A stretch of 56,444 bases of DNA from assembly GCA_003194445.1 (NCBI GenBank), contig PQXF01000018.1, forward strand, positions 1 through 56,444, given 5' to 3'. Of the stretch, positions 32,754 to 42,203 are shown one piece after another (positions within the stretch are counted from its first letter, which is position 1; every line of letters begins with the position of its first letter). The notes beneath the pieces were generated by a model, which ran no database searches, was not told the origin of the DNA, and worked only from the letters and a program-made list of their open reading frames with translations. The DNA is from Candidatus Methanogaster sp. (GTDB lineage: Archaea; Halobacteriota; Methanosarcinia; Methanosarcinales; Methanogasteraceae). Position numbers and translations under genes: made by a program.

Positions 32754-35249
32754 ATGAAGTTTGGAATTCAGTTATCGGAAACAACGGGATCGAAAGTGTT
32801 CGGATGGATATGCATCTCTTTGATTGCACTGACAATGTTTTGCGGATGCGCCCGGATATCAGACGCAGCTGCCGGGGATCTTCTGATGGAAAGCGGTGAG
32901 GGTGGCGATGAGATATTGGATGTGGGTGAATCACGGGACCTGGGGTACGGGGGTTACGTGCTTACCGTGATGCGGATGGAGGAGATGGATTCGCAAAAAA
33001 TCTGGCTGGTTATGTCGAAAGGTGGCGCGATAGTCAATAAGGTGCCAGTGAGTGAAGGGGATACCTACCGCTGTAATGTGGATGTCGATGGTGCCACATA
33101 TACGATCTTCGAAACGAAAGTCACGATAATTGGAGGGGATGACGTCGATGCTGTCAGACTTGCGGATTTCCGCCTGTATTCGGACGGGTCACCGGACGCC
33201 GAATCGATTCGGCATGATAGTAGTCCCTCACATGCGGTCATCGACTACCTGCATATCACTGCGGATGTGAAGAACGGCTATGCAGTCACAAGCGTGGAAG
33301 AGAAGCTCACCAACTCGCACGATACTGCAACAGACGACGAGTTTAAGTTCCTGATCCCTGATGGTGCTTTCATATCGGGTTTTTGCCTGGTAATCGATGG
33401 AGTCGAGTACGAAGCAGACGTACTCCCTAAGAAAGAGGCAGATGAGCGGTTTGAGGCAGCAGTCTCTGAAGGAAGGACCGCGGGCATCTTAAAGACGAAG
33501 AAAGCGAATATATTCGCACATTCCCTCAGTTTTGCACCTCATCAGAGCATCATCGTCCGTCTGACTTATGAGCAGCCCGTAAAAAAGATGCTTGGAGAGT
33601 ATGAGTATGTGCTATCGCTGCGAGATATCGATGCAGTACATAACGTGCCCGAACTGTACGTAAACATAACTGTAACATCAGTAAACCGGATCATAGATGT
33701 TAAAACTCCTGGATTTGATGGCGGGGACGTGAAATACATCTCTTCGACGAAAGCACGGGTCACTTATGGTGCAAAGGCGCTTCCTGACCGGGATCTTACA
33801 ATCGTCTTTATAACCGACAGCACATCGATTAATGGTGAGATGCTCTTCTACGAAACCGATGGGCATGGCGGGCAGGGGTACCTGATGCACGTCTTCTCGC
33901 CATCAGTTGCAGACCTCGGGACCACGAATCTCAGTAAGGAGATCATCTTCGTGATCGACAGGTCCGGCTCAATGAGCGGCGATAAGATCGCACAGGTGAA
34001 GAATGTGTTCACCGGCATCATCGCGGACCTCCCGCCTGATGACTACTTCAACGTGATCTTCTTCGACAATGATGTTATGCTGTTTCGAGACACGCTCATG
34101 GAGGCAAACGCACAGACAAAGGCAGAGGCAGCAAACTTTGTGGACGCGCTTGAAAGCGGAGGTGGCACAAACATCAATGATGCCCTGCTGACTGCGCTTG
34201 GCATGTTCGAACCGGATACCGGGCGGGTGCCTATCATCGTCTTCCTGACTGATGGCGAGCCCACCGCTGGTGTAACATCGCCGTATGTGATCAGAGAGAA
34301 TGTAAAAGCCGCAAATGAGGTAGAAGTATCCGTATTCACGATCGCGTTCGGTATCGAGGACGAAGAGAACTACGATTTCTTAAGAGCGCTCTCCCTTGCG
34401 AACTGCGGCACAGCAGAGAGATTCTACCCGAGTACGAATGCGGAGACTGCGATCAACACGTTCTACGAGACGATAGCAACGCCGGTGATAACCGATATGG
34501 GCTTCAGCTACTCTGATGTCGATGCATCCGATATCGTGAACACAGGCTATGGCACGCTCTTTGCAGGCTCTGACGCCACCACGCTTGCCAGGTACCCTGC
34601 TGGCACGGGAAGTATCGATTCCAGTATCGATGCAGTCACTCGCACTGGCAAGAGGGAGTTTGATGAGACGTTTTCCGTTGTTTCCGGTTCTGAAAATGCT
34701 TTCATCCCGAAACTCTGGGCATACACAAAGATCAGACGTCTGATGGATCGGATGCTAATCGAAGGCGAGACGAACTCGCTTGTATCTGAGGTTACAGAAC
34801 TCTCTCTTGAGTTTGGGTTCGTAACTCCATACACATCGCTGTTTGTGGAGATGCCAACAACGATCGGTGAGACTGAGCTATCGGCAGAGATGCCGGCAGA
34901 GGCAACTGCTACCGGGGCTGACGATGATACTGACAGATCGCACACCCATTCTGATTCCACCCCTAAGATATTCAGGGGGTCTGACACAGATATTATTATC
35001 GTGCCCACATCCCAACCGCTTTTTGGGAAAAACAAACCATATATTATACCTGTAGAGGCGGTTGAGGAACAGGAGTATGTGGTAGCAACTCCTGTGGTGG
35101 TAGAGACACCTGTGGAGGTGGTGGGTGTTGCAGGTGAACGTGCAAGTACACCAAATTCGGCAAAGACGCAGACCCCTGGCTTTGGTGTGGTGTTTGCGAC
35201 GATCGGGATGTTGATTGCCGCGGTTCTGTTACGAAAGAAAAACGGGTAA
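32754..35249 (+). CDS. VIT and vWFA domain surface protein 1 (831 aa)
   Basis: After a signal sequence with a possible lipobox (LTMFCGC) comes an unassigned beta domain. A VIT domain (about 160-290: HITADVKNGYAVTSVEEKLT, EADVLPKKEADERFEAAVSE) and a vWFA domain (about 395-560) with MIDAS DRSGSMSG and a later TDGEPTAG loop follow. The C-terminal linker is acidic and Thr-rich. The tail TPGFGVVFATIGMLIAAVLL then RKKNG is a PGF-CTERM signal. Such proteins resemble inter-alpha-trypsin inhibitor heavy chains and probably mediate metal-dependent adhesion. A Shine-Dalgarno GGTGAT precedes the ATG. Confidence 0.9.
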   Translation: MKFGIQLSETTGSKVFGWICISLIALTMFCGCARISDAAAGDLLMESGEGGDEILDVGESRDLGYGGYVLTVMRMEEMDSQKIWLVMSKGGAIVNKVPVSEGDTYRCNVDVDGATYTIFETKVTIIGGDDVDAVRLADFRLYSDGSPDAESIRHDSSPSHAVIDYLHITADVKNGYAVTSVEEKLTNSHDTATDDEFKFLIPDGAFISGFCLVIDGVEYEADVLPKKEADERFEAAVSEGRTAGILKTKKANIFAHSLSFAPHQSIIVRLTYEQPVKKMLGEYEYVLSLRDIDAVHNVPELYVNITVTSVNRIIDVKTPGFDGGDVKYISSTKARVTYGAKALPDRDLTIVFITDSTSINGEMLFYETDGHGGQGYLMHVFSPSVADLGTTNLSKEIIFVIDRSGSMSGDKIAQVKNVFTGIIADLPPDDYFNVIFFDNDVMLFRDTLMEANAQTKAEAANFVDALESGGGTNINDALLTALGMFEPDTGRVPIIVFLTDGEPTAGVTSPYVIRENVKAANEVEVSVFTIAFGIEDEENYDFLRALSLANCGTAERFYPSTNAETAINTFYETIATPVITDMGFSYSDVDASDIVNTGYGTLFAGSDATTLARYPAGTGSIDSSIDAVTRTGKREFDETFSVVSGSENAFIPKLWAYTKIRRLMDRMLIEGETNSLVSEVTELSLEFGFVTPYTSLFVEMPTTIGETELSAEMPAEATATGADDDTDRSHTHSDSTPKIFRGSDTDIIIVPTSQPLFGKNKPYIIPVEAVEEQEYVVATPVVVETPVEVVGVAGERASTPNSAKTQTPGFGVVFATIGMLIAAVLLRKKNG

Positions 35250-35280
35250 GACCCGATACAATACATTGGAGGAGATATAA

Positions 35281-37605
35281 ATGCAATCTGGAATTAAGAT
35301 ACTGAAAACAGTGACATCGAAAACGTTTGGAGGAATCGGGTGGGCGCACGTCTGCCTGATCGCACTTATGATACTTGCGGGATGCGCCCAGATACCGGGT
35401 GCATCCGCTGCACCCCCGCCATTGGTAGTGGAACTGGCACGAGGAGAATCGTATGACCTTGGATACGACGGCTATGTGCTTACTGTGATAGAGATGGATG
35501 CGGAGCAGGGGAATATCTGGTTGAGTCTGTCAAGATATGGTAAGGAAGTCGATTCGGAGGTACTACTGAGTGAGACCGACCGCGTCTACGCGTATCATGA
35601 TACCGGTGATAACCCTGTTATCAAAACAAAGGTTGAGATAATCAAAAGAGGTGATATCTACATTGTTCGTCTCACCGATATCTGGCTTCGCGAACCCTCA
35701 AGCGCCGAACCAACTGTATCTCACGTCGCATCACCCGCCACAATCGACTACCTGCACATCACCGCGGATGTGAACAACGGCTACACTATAACAAGCATTG
35801 AAGAGAAGCTCACAAACCCGCACAATACCGCAACAGACGACGAGTTCAGGTTCTTGATCCCTGATTCCGCATTCATATCGGGCTTCAGCCTCTTTATCGA
35901 CGGCGTCGAGTACGAAGCAGACGTGCTCCCTAAGGAAGAGGCAGATGAGCGGTTTGAGGCGGCAGTCTCGGAAGGAAGAACGGCTGGAGTCTTAAAGACG
36001 AAGGAAGAGAACATATTCTCTTATTCCTTAAGTTTTGAGCCCCACCAGAGCATCATCGTTCGTCTGACTTACGAGCAGCCTGTTAAAAAGACGCTTGGTG
36101 AGTACGAGTACGCACTGTCGTTGCGAGAGACCGATGTGGCGCACATTGTTCCTGATTTGTCCGTAAACATCACAGTCGCATCAGTGAACCGGATTCTCAC
36201 TCTGGAAACCCCCGGATTTGAGGGTGCAGGCACAGAGTACACCTCATCTACAGAAGCACGGGTCACATACAGTGCAAAAGCACTTCCTGACAGGGATCTT
36301 AAAATCGTCTTCACAACCGACAACACATCGTTAAGCGGCGAGATGCTCTTCTACGAAACCGGTGGGCAGGGCTACCTGATGCACATCTTCTCGCCATCGG
36401 TTGAAGACCTCGGGACCGCGGCTCTTGACAAGGAGATCATCTTCGTGATCGACAAGTCAGGCTCGATGAGTGGCGATAAGATTGCGCAGGTGCAGAGGGT
36501 CTTTGCAGGCATCATTGCAGACCTCCCGCCCGATGACTACTTCAACGTGGTCTTCTTTGATAGTGATGTCATGGTGTTTCGGGACACACTCATGGAAGCA
36601 AACACACAGACAAAGGCAGACGCGGCGAACTTTGTGAACGCACTCGGTGCGGGCGGTGGCACAAACATCGATGAGGCATTGCTGACTGCACTTGGCATGT
36701 TTGAACCGGATTCGGGGAGGGTCCCGATCGTCGTATTCCTCACCGATGGAGAGCCCACCGATGGCATAACATCTCCTTATGTGATCAGAGATAATGTAAA
36801 AGCTGCAAACGTGGCGGAAGCGTCCATATTCACCATTGCGTTTGGGATCGATGATGAGGCGAACTATGACTTCTTAAGAGCTCTCTCTCTCGAAAACTGC
36901 GGGGTGGCAGAACAGTTCTACCCTGGAAAGAACGCTGAATCCGGGATGAACTCATTCTACAAGACGATATCAACACCTGTGATAACCGACATGGACTTCT
37001 CATATCGTCGTGCATCCGATATCGTGAACACCGGCTATGACACGCTCTTTGCAGGCTCTGACGCCATCGTACTCGCCAGGTATCCGGCAGGCGCAGGAAA
37101 TATCGACTCAAGCATCGACGCGATCACACGTACAGGCAGCCGCAGCTTTGACAAGACATTTCCAGCCGTTCCCGGGTCCGATAACAGCTTTGTTCCAAAA
37201 CTCTGGGCGCACACGAAGATACGGGAACTGATGGACCGGATGGTCGTCGAAGGCGAGACTGATCCTATTGTTTCCGAGATTACTGACCTATCACTGGAGT
37301 TCGGGTTCGTAACTCCATACACATCGTTATTTGTGGAGGTGCCAGTGACCGATAAGATCAGCGAAGCAACCACCGAAGCATACGAAGGAGCGGAGGAGGA
37401 CGCGACCAGTGCGTCGGGCGATGCGGATGCGCCGGTTGTCGCACCGACACCTGAAGCAACTTCAGTCCCTGTGAAGTGCGAAACACCCGGCGAAGTTCCA
37501 ACCGCAGCAGGAGAGACTGCGACAAAGAAGAAGACCCCTGGCTTTGACGCACTCTTCGCAACTGCCGGACTTGCAGCTGTTGCATATCTGGCGCGGCGGC
37601 GATGA
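35281..37605 (+). CDS. VIT and vWFA domain surface protein 2 (774 aa)
   Basis: Tandem paralogue of the gene 31 nt upstream, highly similar in the VIT (HITADVNNGYTITSIEEKLT) and vWFA parts (MIDAS DKSGSMSG, TDGEPTDG). Differences cluster in the first 130 residues and in the linker before the tail. The N-terminus has a clearer lipobox (LAGC at about residue 36-39) as well as a C-terminal TPGFDALFATAGLAAVAYLA then RRR, so two anchoring signals seem to coexist. GGAGGAGATATA precedes the ATG. It ends the long run of surface genes. Confidence 0.9.
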   Translation: MQSGIKILKTVTSKTFGGIGWAHVCLIALMILAGCAQIPGASAAPPPLVVELARGESYDLGYDGYVLTVIEMDAEQGNIWLSLSRYGKEVDSEVLLSETDRVYAYHDTGDNPVIKTKVEIIKRGDIYIVRLTDIWLREPSSAEPTVSHVASPATIDYLHITADVNNGYTITSIEEKLTNPHNTATDDEFRFLIPDSAFISGFSLFIDGVEYEADVLPKEEADERFEAAVSEGRTAGVLKTKEENIFSYSLSFEPHQSIIVRLTYEQPVKKTLGEYEYALSLRETDVAHIVPDLSVNITVASVNRILTLETPGFEGAGTEYTSSTEARVTYSAKALPDRDLKIVFTTDNTSLSGEMLFYETGGQGYLMHIFSPSVEDLGTAALDKEIIFVIDKSGSMSGDKIAQVQRVFAGIIADLPPDDYFNVVFFDSDVMVFRDTLMEANTQTKADAANFVNALGAGGGTNIDEALLTALGMFEPDSGRVPIVVFLTDGEPTDGITSPYVIRDNVKAANVAEASIFTIAFGIDDEANYDFLRALSLENCGVAEQFYPGKNAESGMNSFYKTISTPVITDMDFSYRRASDIVNTGYDTLFAGSDAIVLARYPAGAGNIDSSIDAITRTGSRSFDKTFPAVPGSDNSFVPKLWAHTKIRELMDRMVVEGETDPIVSEITDLSLEFGFVTPYTSLFVEVPVTDKISEATTEAYEGAEEDATSASGDADAPVVAPTPEATSVPVKCETPGEVPTAAGETATKKKTPGFDALFATAGLAAVAYLARRR

Positions 37606-37781
37606 CTCCGTATCATCCGGCTGGCGCCGTGAAACCCGCACCCACGGATTGACAAGGGGCAGGCGGCTTTGCAGAGCCCGTTCACACCATCGTTTACGTG
37701 TCCGGGCTCATAACCCCCTCACTCCATCAGTTTCATGAAACCTGCGCCACACACCACAAACACCCCATAACCGGACATACC

Positions 37782-37788
37782 TTTAAAT
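37782..37788 (+). promoter_or_regulatory. TATA box of the zinc-ribbon/dph2 operon
   Basis: TTTAAAT with its centre 27 nt before the ATG at 37812 predicts a leaderless transcript. It lies at the end of a 206-bp gap after the surface-gene run, in which no gene was found. Confidence 0.6.
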
Positions 37789-37811
37789 TCGTATAAGTTC
37801 ACCTATCTCTC

Positions 37812-38321
37812 ATGGAACGAAAGGCGTGCATCATCTGCCATGGTGAACTGGATTCGACGCATTATGAGAGCTACGATATCTGCACAGAGTGCTTTGATCT
37901 GATGGAGGACTTGATGAGCGAGTATTTCCTGAAGACGATCACACGCAGAGAGGCTGGCGCAAGCGTCGAGATGTATTCAAAATATTTAAAAGACACTATT
38001 AATTATGCGACGGATTATAAGAGAATCCGGGAGAAGTCAAAGAGGTATTTCAGGGATGTGAAAGAGCGGCTTGAGACCGCGATGGAATACGAAACCGGAC
38101 CAGAGCAGCGGTATCTCGAGCGCATGTTGGCGGTTCTCGAGTGGCTGCAAAATAATCCGACATTTTATAATTATTACTTCAAAGAATATTATTCATGCCC
38201 GAACTGCGGGGCATCGATCTTTGAGCATTTCAACCAGCAGATGGTCGGCGACTGGCTCATGATCACCTGTTCACAATGCGATGCGCTGATCAAGAAGTAC
38301 TTCCTACCAAAGCGAGTATGA
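37812..38321 (+). CDS. Two-zinc-ribbon helical protein (169 aa, unknown)
   Basis: An N-terminal CIICHGELDS...CTEC ribbon and a C-terminal CPNCGAS...CSQC ribbon frame a helical middle (about 45-120, DYKRIREKSKRYFRDVKERL). The family was not identified. The stop overlaps the Dph2 start as ATGA, so the two are coupled; a role linked to translation or tRNA/EF-2 modification is only contextual inference. Confidence 0.65.
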   Translation: MERKACIICHGELDSTHYESYDICTECFDLMEDLMSEYFLKTITRREAGASVEMYSKYLKDTINYATDYKRIREKSKRYFRDVKERLETAMEYETGPEQRYLERMLAVLEWLQNNPTFYNYYFKEYYSCPNCGASIFEHFNQQMVGDWLMITCSQCDALIKKYFLPKRV

Positions 38322-39292
38322 TAGATGATGTGTACGACTTCGGTCTGGAACAGATCATCGATACAATCAAAAGAAGACGCGCTAAAACCGTTGGGCTCCA
38401 GTTTCCAGACGGTTTCAAGCAAAAAGCGATCAAGGTGTCAGAGGAAATTGAAGAGCGTACAGGTTCAAAGATTATAATCTCTGCAAACTCCTGCTTCGGC
38501 GCATGCGACATCGATACACCACTTCGCAAGTCTGTGGACATCATGTTCCAGTTCGGACATGCAGAGATACCAAACATACAGGCAGAGAACGTAATCTTTG
38601 TCGAGACAGAATCCAGGATCGATCTTCTTCCATTGCTAACAAAAGCGATTGATGTGGTCGGGGATCGTGTCGGGCTCATCTCAACAGCTCAGTTCGTGCA
38701 CAAACTTCCATACGTGAAGCAGTACTTTGCGGATCACGGCATCCGGGGCGTCATCAGTAGCGGCGATGCGCGCATCGCACATCCCGGACTCGTGCTCGGG
38801 TGTAACTTCTCTGCGGTTCCTGATGCGCTTGAGTACCTGTATATCGGCACAGGTGATTTTCATGCGCTCGGGGTCTCGCTTGCGACCAAAAAGCCGGTCT
38901 GGATTGCGGATCCGGAGATGGATGAGATCAGGAAGCCGGATGTCGACAAGGTGCTTCGTAAGCGCTGCGCTGCAATCGAGCGGTCGCTCGGTGCGCAGTC
39001 GTTCGGGATTCTCGTATCCACCAAGATAGGGCAGTGCAGAAAGGATCTCGCGTTTGAGTTGCGCTGTAAGGCAGTCGAGTATGGTCTGGACGCGCACATC
39101 CTGTTCGCCGAGATGATAACGCCGGAAGCGCTGGCTTCGTTTCGAGTGGACGCGTTTGTAAACACGGCATGCCCGCGGATTGCAATCGATAATGCTGCTG
39201 TATTTCCTGTGCCGGTGCTGACGCCGGTTGAATTTGAGGTCGTTATCGGGGCGCGGAAGTGGGATGATCTCGTGTTTGATGAGATCACGTAG
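38318..39292 (+). CDS. dph2: Diphthamide biosynthesis enzyme Dph2 (2-(3-amino-3-carboxypropyl)histidine synthase)
   Basis: The 324-aa protein carries the archaeal Dph2 hallmarks: GLQFPDGFKQKA, SANSCFGACD with the first cluster Cys at about 59, GCNFSA with the second near 165, ILVSTKIGQ, and NTACPRIAIDN with the third near 285. These cysteines bind a [4Fe-4S] cluster that cleaves S-adenosylmethionine to place an aminocarboxypropyl group on a histidine of elongation factor 2. The ATG at 38318 is preferred over earlier in-frame codons because of the ATGA overlap and the conserved length. Confidence 0.9.
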   Translation: MIDDVYDFGLEQIIDTIKRRRAKTVGLQFPDGFKQKAIKVSEEIEERTGSKIIISANSCFGACDIDTPLRKSVDIMFQFGHAEIPNIQAENVIFVETESRIDLLPLLTKAIDVVGDRVGLISTAQFVHKLPYVKQYFADHGIRGVISSGDARIAHPGLVLGCNFSAVPDALEYLYIGTGDFHALGVSLATKKPVWIADPEMDEIRKPDVDKVLRKRCAAIERSLGAQSFGILVSTKIGQCRKDLAFELRCKAVEYGLDAHILFAEMITPEALASFRVDAFVNTACPRIAIDNAAVFPVPVLTPVEFEVVIGARKWDDLVFDEIT

Positions 39293-39585
39293 CTGTGCAT
39301 GAGTCTTTTTATTATTTTCTGGGAACGCCGGATTGTCTTACGCAACCACAACTGCTACAATAGTGTGTTATCGATCTGAAAAGCCGTCTACACTGATAAT
39401 CTGTGTCCATATTCGTTAACCTGTAGTTGATACTATTTTAGCCACGGATTAACACCGGTTTCACTGATTACACCCATCCAATCATATTTGTATTTGCCGG
39501 GTTGGCATCATGTTTTCAACCGACCAGAACAAATTAAAAGTCTCTGGCGAGATATGGAAAGTATTAATAATACAAGAGGTTATGA
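39293..39585. other. Intergenic stretch without a gene
   Basis: A T-rich run (TCTTTTTATTATTTTC near 39303) just after dph2 is a likely terminator. The middle contains GCCACGGATTAACACCGG (about 39440), and a related CCACGGATTGACA occurs at about 37647 in the other intergenic gap. Near the end, AGAGGT precedes the ATG at 39586. Confidence 0.5.
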
Positions 39586-40113
39586 ATGCTTATGGACGAG
39601 AAGACCATCAGATCCGCGGTTCCGATAGTTCCTGCGGTTTTACTTATCGGATGCATTCTGGCTGCCTTTGCAACCAATGGGTGGGATGCACAGGCAACGC
39701 TCTTTGCAAAAGACCCGGCAGAGGCTGCAAAATCGTTCACGGAATTCGGTTCCGGAGCACCGGGAGAGGGATCGGAATTTTTCAAGTTTGATGACGTTGA
39801 CATCTCCGGGGACCGCGTCACAGTCAAACTTGATGTACAATCACCACTTAATCTGCCGATAACGGTGAAAGAACTCTCAGCAGACATCCCGGTCGGCGAT
39901 GGCATCGGCATGGTATCGCTTTCAGAGCCGGTAACCATCCCTGCAAAGGGCTCGGTGAGTTTGAATCTGGAAGGCACAACGCCAGATGCCGGGACGATCC
40001 CGGACCCTCATGCCCAGAAGAACCCGGCAGTCCGTAACATAGAGATGGTGCTTGATATCTCAGGAATAGAACTCAGCATAAGACAACCTCGTGGTGTCGG
40101 AGGCGTCTCCTGA
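39586..40113 (+). CDS. Membrane-anchored exported protein (175 aa, unknown)
   Basis: One N-terminal membrane helix (AVPIVPAVLLIGCILAAFA) is followed by an extracellular beta domain with a LEA-14-like look (DRVTVKLDVQSPLNLPITVK, IPAKGSVSLNLEGTTP). The similarity is by eye. The stop shares a base with the start of the next gene (TGATG), so the two are cotranslated. Confidence 0.6.
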   Translation: MLMDEKTIRSAVPIVPAVLLIGCILAAFATNGWDAQATLFAKDPAEAAKSFTEFGSGAPGEGSEFFKFDDVDISGDRVTVKLDVQSPLNLPITVKELSADIPVGDGIGMVSLSEPVTIPAKGSVSLNLEGTTPDAGTIPDPHAQKNPAVRNIEMVLDISGIELSIRQPRGVGGVS

Positions 40114-40697
40114 TGACTGAAACAACTCCGCCCCGGGACATGAACCGGGTGAATATCCCAGGCGCCATTGCAGGTGTGCTCACGCTGATACTGCCGTTTC
40201 TTGGAGCATGGTGGTCTCTGACGCTTGGCACCGATGCAATTGTCGTTACCACCTCCCCTTTCGAGACGAAGACCATCATCTTTGGGAACTATATAGCTTC
40301 ACCGCTTTTAGAGTGGTTCTGCCTTGGTCTCAAGCTCGGGGTCATGTACCTCGGCATACTCCTGATAACAGGGTCAATACTTCCTGCAATGAACCGAAAC
40401 GAGGATCTCGCAAGGGTGTTCATCAACTTCGCATCGAGAAAACTTCTCTGGCTTGTTCTAATCTTTGTTGTGGCATTGGTAATCTTCGTCTTGCTGCTGA
40501 ACCAGACATCATCAGTCCTTCCGGTCAAGATAGATATTCCATTTCCTTATCTCGTCTGGACAAAGTCCTTGAGCGCGGATATGGAGAATATGGGAATCGT
40601 AATCCCGATCTGTGCGAAATTTACGTATGCGTTCGGCGTTGCTGTGATCGCTGCCATATCTGGCGCGTACTCACGCATCTATCAGGAAAAACTCTAA
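40113..40697 (+). CDS. Four-helix integral membrane protein (194 aa, unknown)
   Basis: Hydrophobic segments lie at about 17-38, 70-92, 110-132 and 168-188. The loop between the first two contains WWSLTLGTD, and another loop carries IDIPFPYLVW. No family was recognised. Probably a partner of the exported protein it overlaps. Confidence 0.6.
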   Translation: MTETTPPRDMNRVNIPGAIAGVLTLILPFLGAWWSLTLGTDAIVVTTSPFETKTIIFGNYIASPLLEWFCLGLKLGVMYLGILLITGSILPAMNRNEDLARVFINFASRKLLWLVLIFVVALVIFVLLLNQTSSVLPVKIDIPFPYLVWTKSLSADMENMGIVIPICAKFTYAFGVAVIAAISGAYSRIYQEKL

Positions 40698-40840
40698 CTC
40701 TGCCTGATTCACTGCTGCGAGATGGATGGAGGGTGTGGAACGTGCCGGCTCTCTGGTATCTCCCGTGATAGTCGGCTGTCTCTAAATCAATATATCACTA
40801 ACTGCATACTCAGAAAGGCTCACGCCATAGGTCACCCATC

Positions 40841-41407
40841 TCATCCTATCTCGATCTTCCCAACCACAGCCTGCAGGAGCATGAGAACATCTGCCGATGT
40901 GAGTTTAGCATCCCCGTTCATGTCACCCCACATCCGTCCACGTCCGTCTGAATCGGTCCAGTAGCCGGCAGGGGTGCTGTTGTCCAGATCCCATATATCA
41001 GGCACGCCGTCGTCATCGATGTCCAGGTCTTCTTCACCTCCACCGGCACCTCGTCCGGTGACGTATAGCTTTATCGGGCTTTCTATCACAAACGAGGAGC
41101 CATTGGAGAATATTGAATCGAGCGTAACATCTATTGTCAGACCGGTAACACTTGTGTATCCGGTGGGAATATCCCCCACGTACAGCGTCCTTTTTATACC
41201 AACGGGGTCAAGATAACCGTAAAACCAGACTTTTGCAGACCAGCCCATGTCCCCACTAACATCGAGCAGCTCGATGTAGATGTCATTGTTCAATACTATA
41301 TATTCATCGGTCCCTATGGTGACGTTTGTGATCTCCGTAGCAGCAGCAGTCATCGAAAAGATTAGCGTCAAAAGAACCGTTATCGCCAGAATTCTGCAAC
41401 CGTTCAT
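40841..41407 (-). CDS. Exported dockerin-type protein (188 aa)
   Basis: From the start at 41407 there is a signal peptide (CRILAITVLLTLIFSMTAAA), a beta domain of about 100 residues, a thrombospondin-3-like DIDDDGVPDIWDLDN stretch, and a single dockerin-like calcium repeat at the C-terminus (GDMNGDAKLTSADVLMLLQA). Dockerins bind cohesin modules. No cohesin is evident in this window. An earlier start at 41443 would add 12 residues before the signal peptide; the sequence there resembles a TATA box (TTTATATG) instead. Confidence 0.75.
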   Translation of the reverse strand: MNGCRILAITVLLTLIFSMTAAATEITNVTIGTDEYIVLNNDIYIELLDVSGDMGWSAKVWFYGYLDPVGIKRTLYVGDIPTGYTSVTGLTIDVTLDSIFSNGSSFVIESPIKLYVTGRGAGGGEEDLDIDDDGVPDIWDLDNSTPAGYWTDSDGRGRMWGDMNGDAKLTSADVLMLLQAVVGKIEIG

Positions 41408-41466
41408 CAATATCAACCTTATGCATTCGACCCATATAAACATACGGGATAGGGAGGAACGCCATC

Positions 41467-41475
41467 ATTTAAGTA
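41467..41475 (+). promoter_or_regulatory. TATA box of the SerB-like gene
   Basis: ATTTAAGTA about 33 nt before the ATG at 41504 predicts a leader of only a few bases. A small palindrome ATCATGAT lies between the two. Confidence 0.5.
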
Positions 41476-41503
41476 TCAGTACACCCAATATCATGATCAT
41501 TCG

Positions 41504-42139
41504 ATGAAGATGATCGTTTTTGATATGGACAGTACGCTGATCGACGCTGAGACTATTGATGAACTTGCTGCGGCGGCTGGCGTTGGTGATCGTGTTATTG
41601 AGATCACAGAGCGAGCTATGAACGGAGAACTCGACTATGGGGCGGCTCTCCGCGAGCGTGCCGGTCTGCTGAAAGGGCTTAGCATCGAGCGTGCCAGGCA
41701 CGCTTGCGAGAGTCTACCGCTGATGCCCGGAGCAAGAGAACTGGTAGATGCTGCCAAACGCATGGGATACCAGACTGCTATGGTCACATGCGGTTTTATG
41801 CTCTCTGCGAGACGTATCGGAGAGATGCTTGGCATAGATCATGTGGTCGCAAACGATCTGGCTACGAACGGTGAAAAACTCACCGGAAAAGTGGTCGGCA
41901 ATCTGACAGAGGCTGACTCGAAGGCACATGTACTCAAAGATCTTGCTCACCGGTGTGGAATCGACACATCGGAGTGTATTACAATCGGCGATGGTGCGAA
42001 TGATATTTACCTGTTTGCAAATGCAGGGTACTCGATCGCATTCAATGCAAAGCCGGTCCTGAAAGAGTACGCAGATGCAGTGGTCGATCAAAAAGACATG
42101 AGGGCGATCATCCCGATCATCGAAGAGATAGAGAAATGA
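41504..42139 (+). CDS. serB: HAD-family phosphoserine phosphatase (SerB-type)
   Basis: The 211-aa protein has the HAD motif FDMDSTLID (nucleophile D7, acid D9), a cap starting ETIDELAAAAG, motif II MVTCGF, a lysine near 148, and motif IV TIGDGANDIYLFANAGYSIAF. This is the SerB pattern, dephosphorylating phosphoserine in serine synthesis. The archaeal pairing with a COG1340-like coiled-coil gene supports the assignment, although other small phosphomonoesters remain possible substrates. Confidence 0.85.
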   Translation: MKMIVFDMDSTLIDAETIDELAAAAGVGDRVIEITERAMNGELDYGAALRERAGLLKGLSIERARHACESLPLMPGARELVDAAKRMGYQTAMVTCGFMLSARRIGEMLGIDHVVANDLATNGEKLTGKVVGNLTEADSKAHVLKDLAHRCGIDTSECITIGDGANDIYLFANAGYSIAFNAKPVLKEYADAVVDQKDMRAIIPIIEEIEK

Positions 42140-42203
42140 GCAAGATCCGAAAACGGAGAGGCACAGTATCAGCAGTAAGCTGAAAAAGGAGGATACCAAG
42201 CAA

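Noticed and set aside
32754-37605. Minus-strand Ser/Thr/Val-rich ORFs opposite the surface-protein genes
   Set aside because: They mirror the codon pattern of the plus-strand genes and have no ribosome sites or recognisable domains.
39430-39480. CCACGGATT-type sequence as a mobile element end
   Set aside because: A related piece occurs at about 37647, but no inverted ends, target duplication or transposase was seen.
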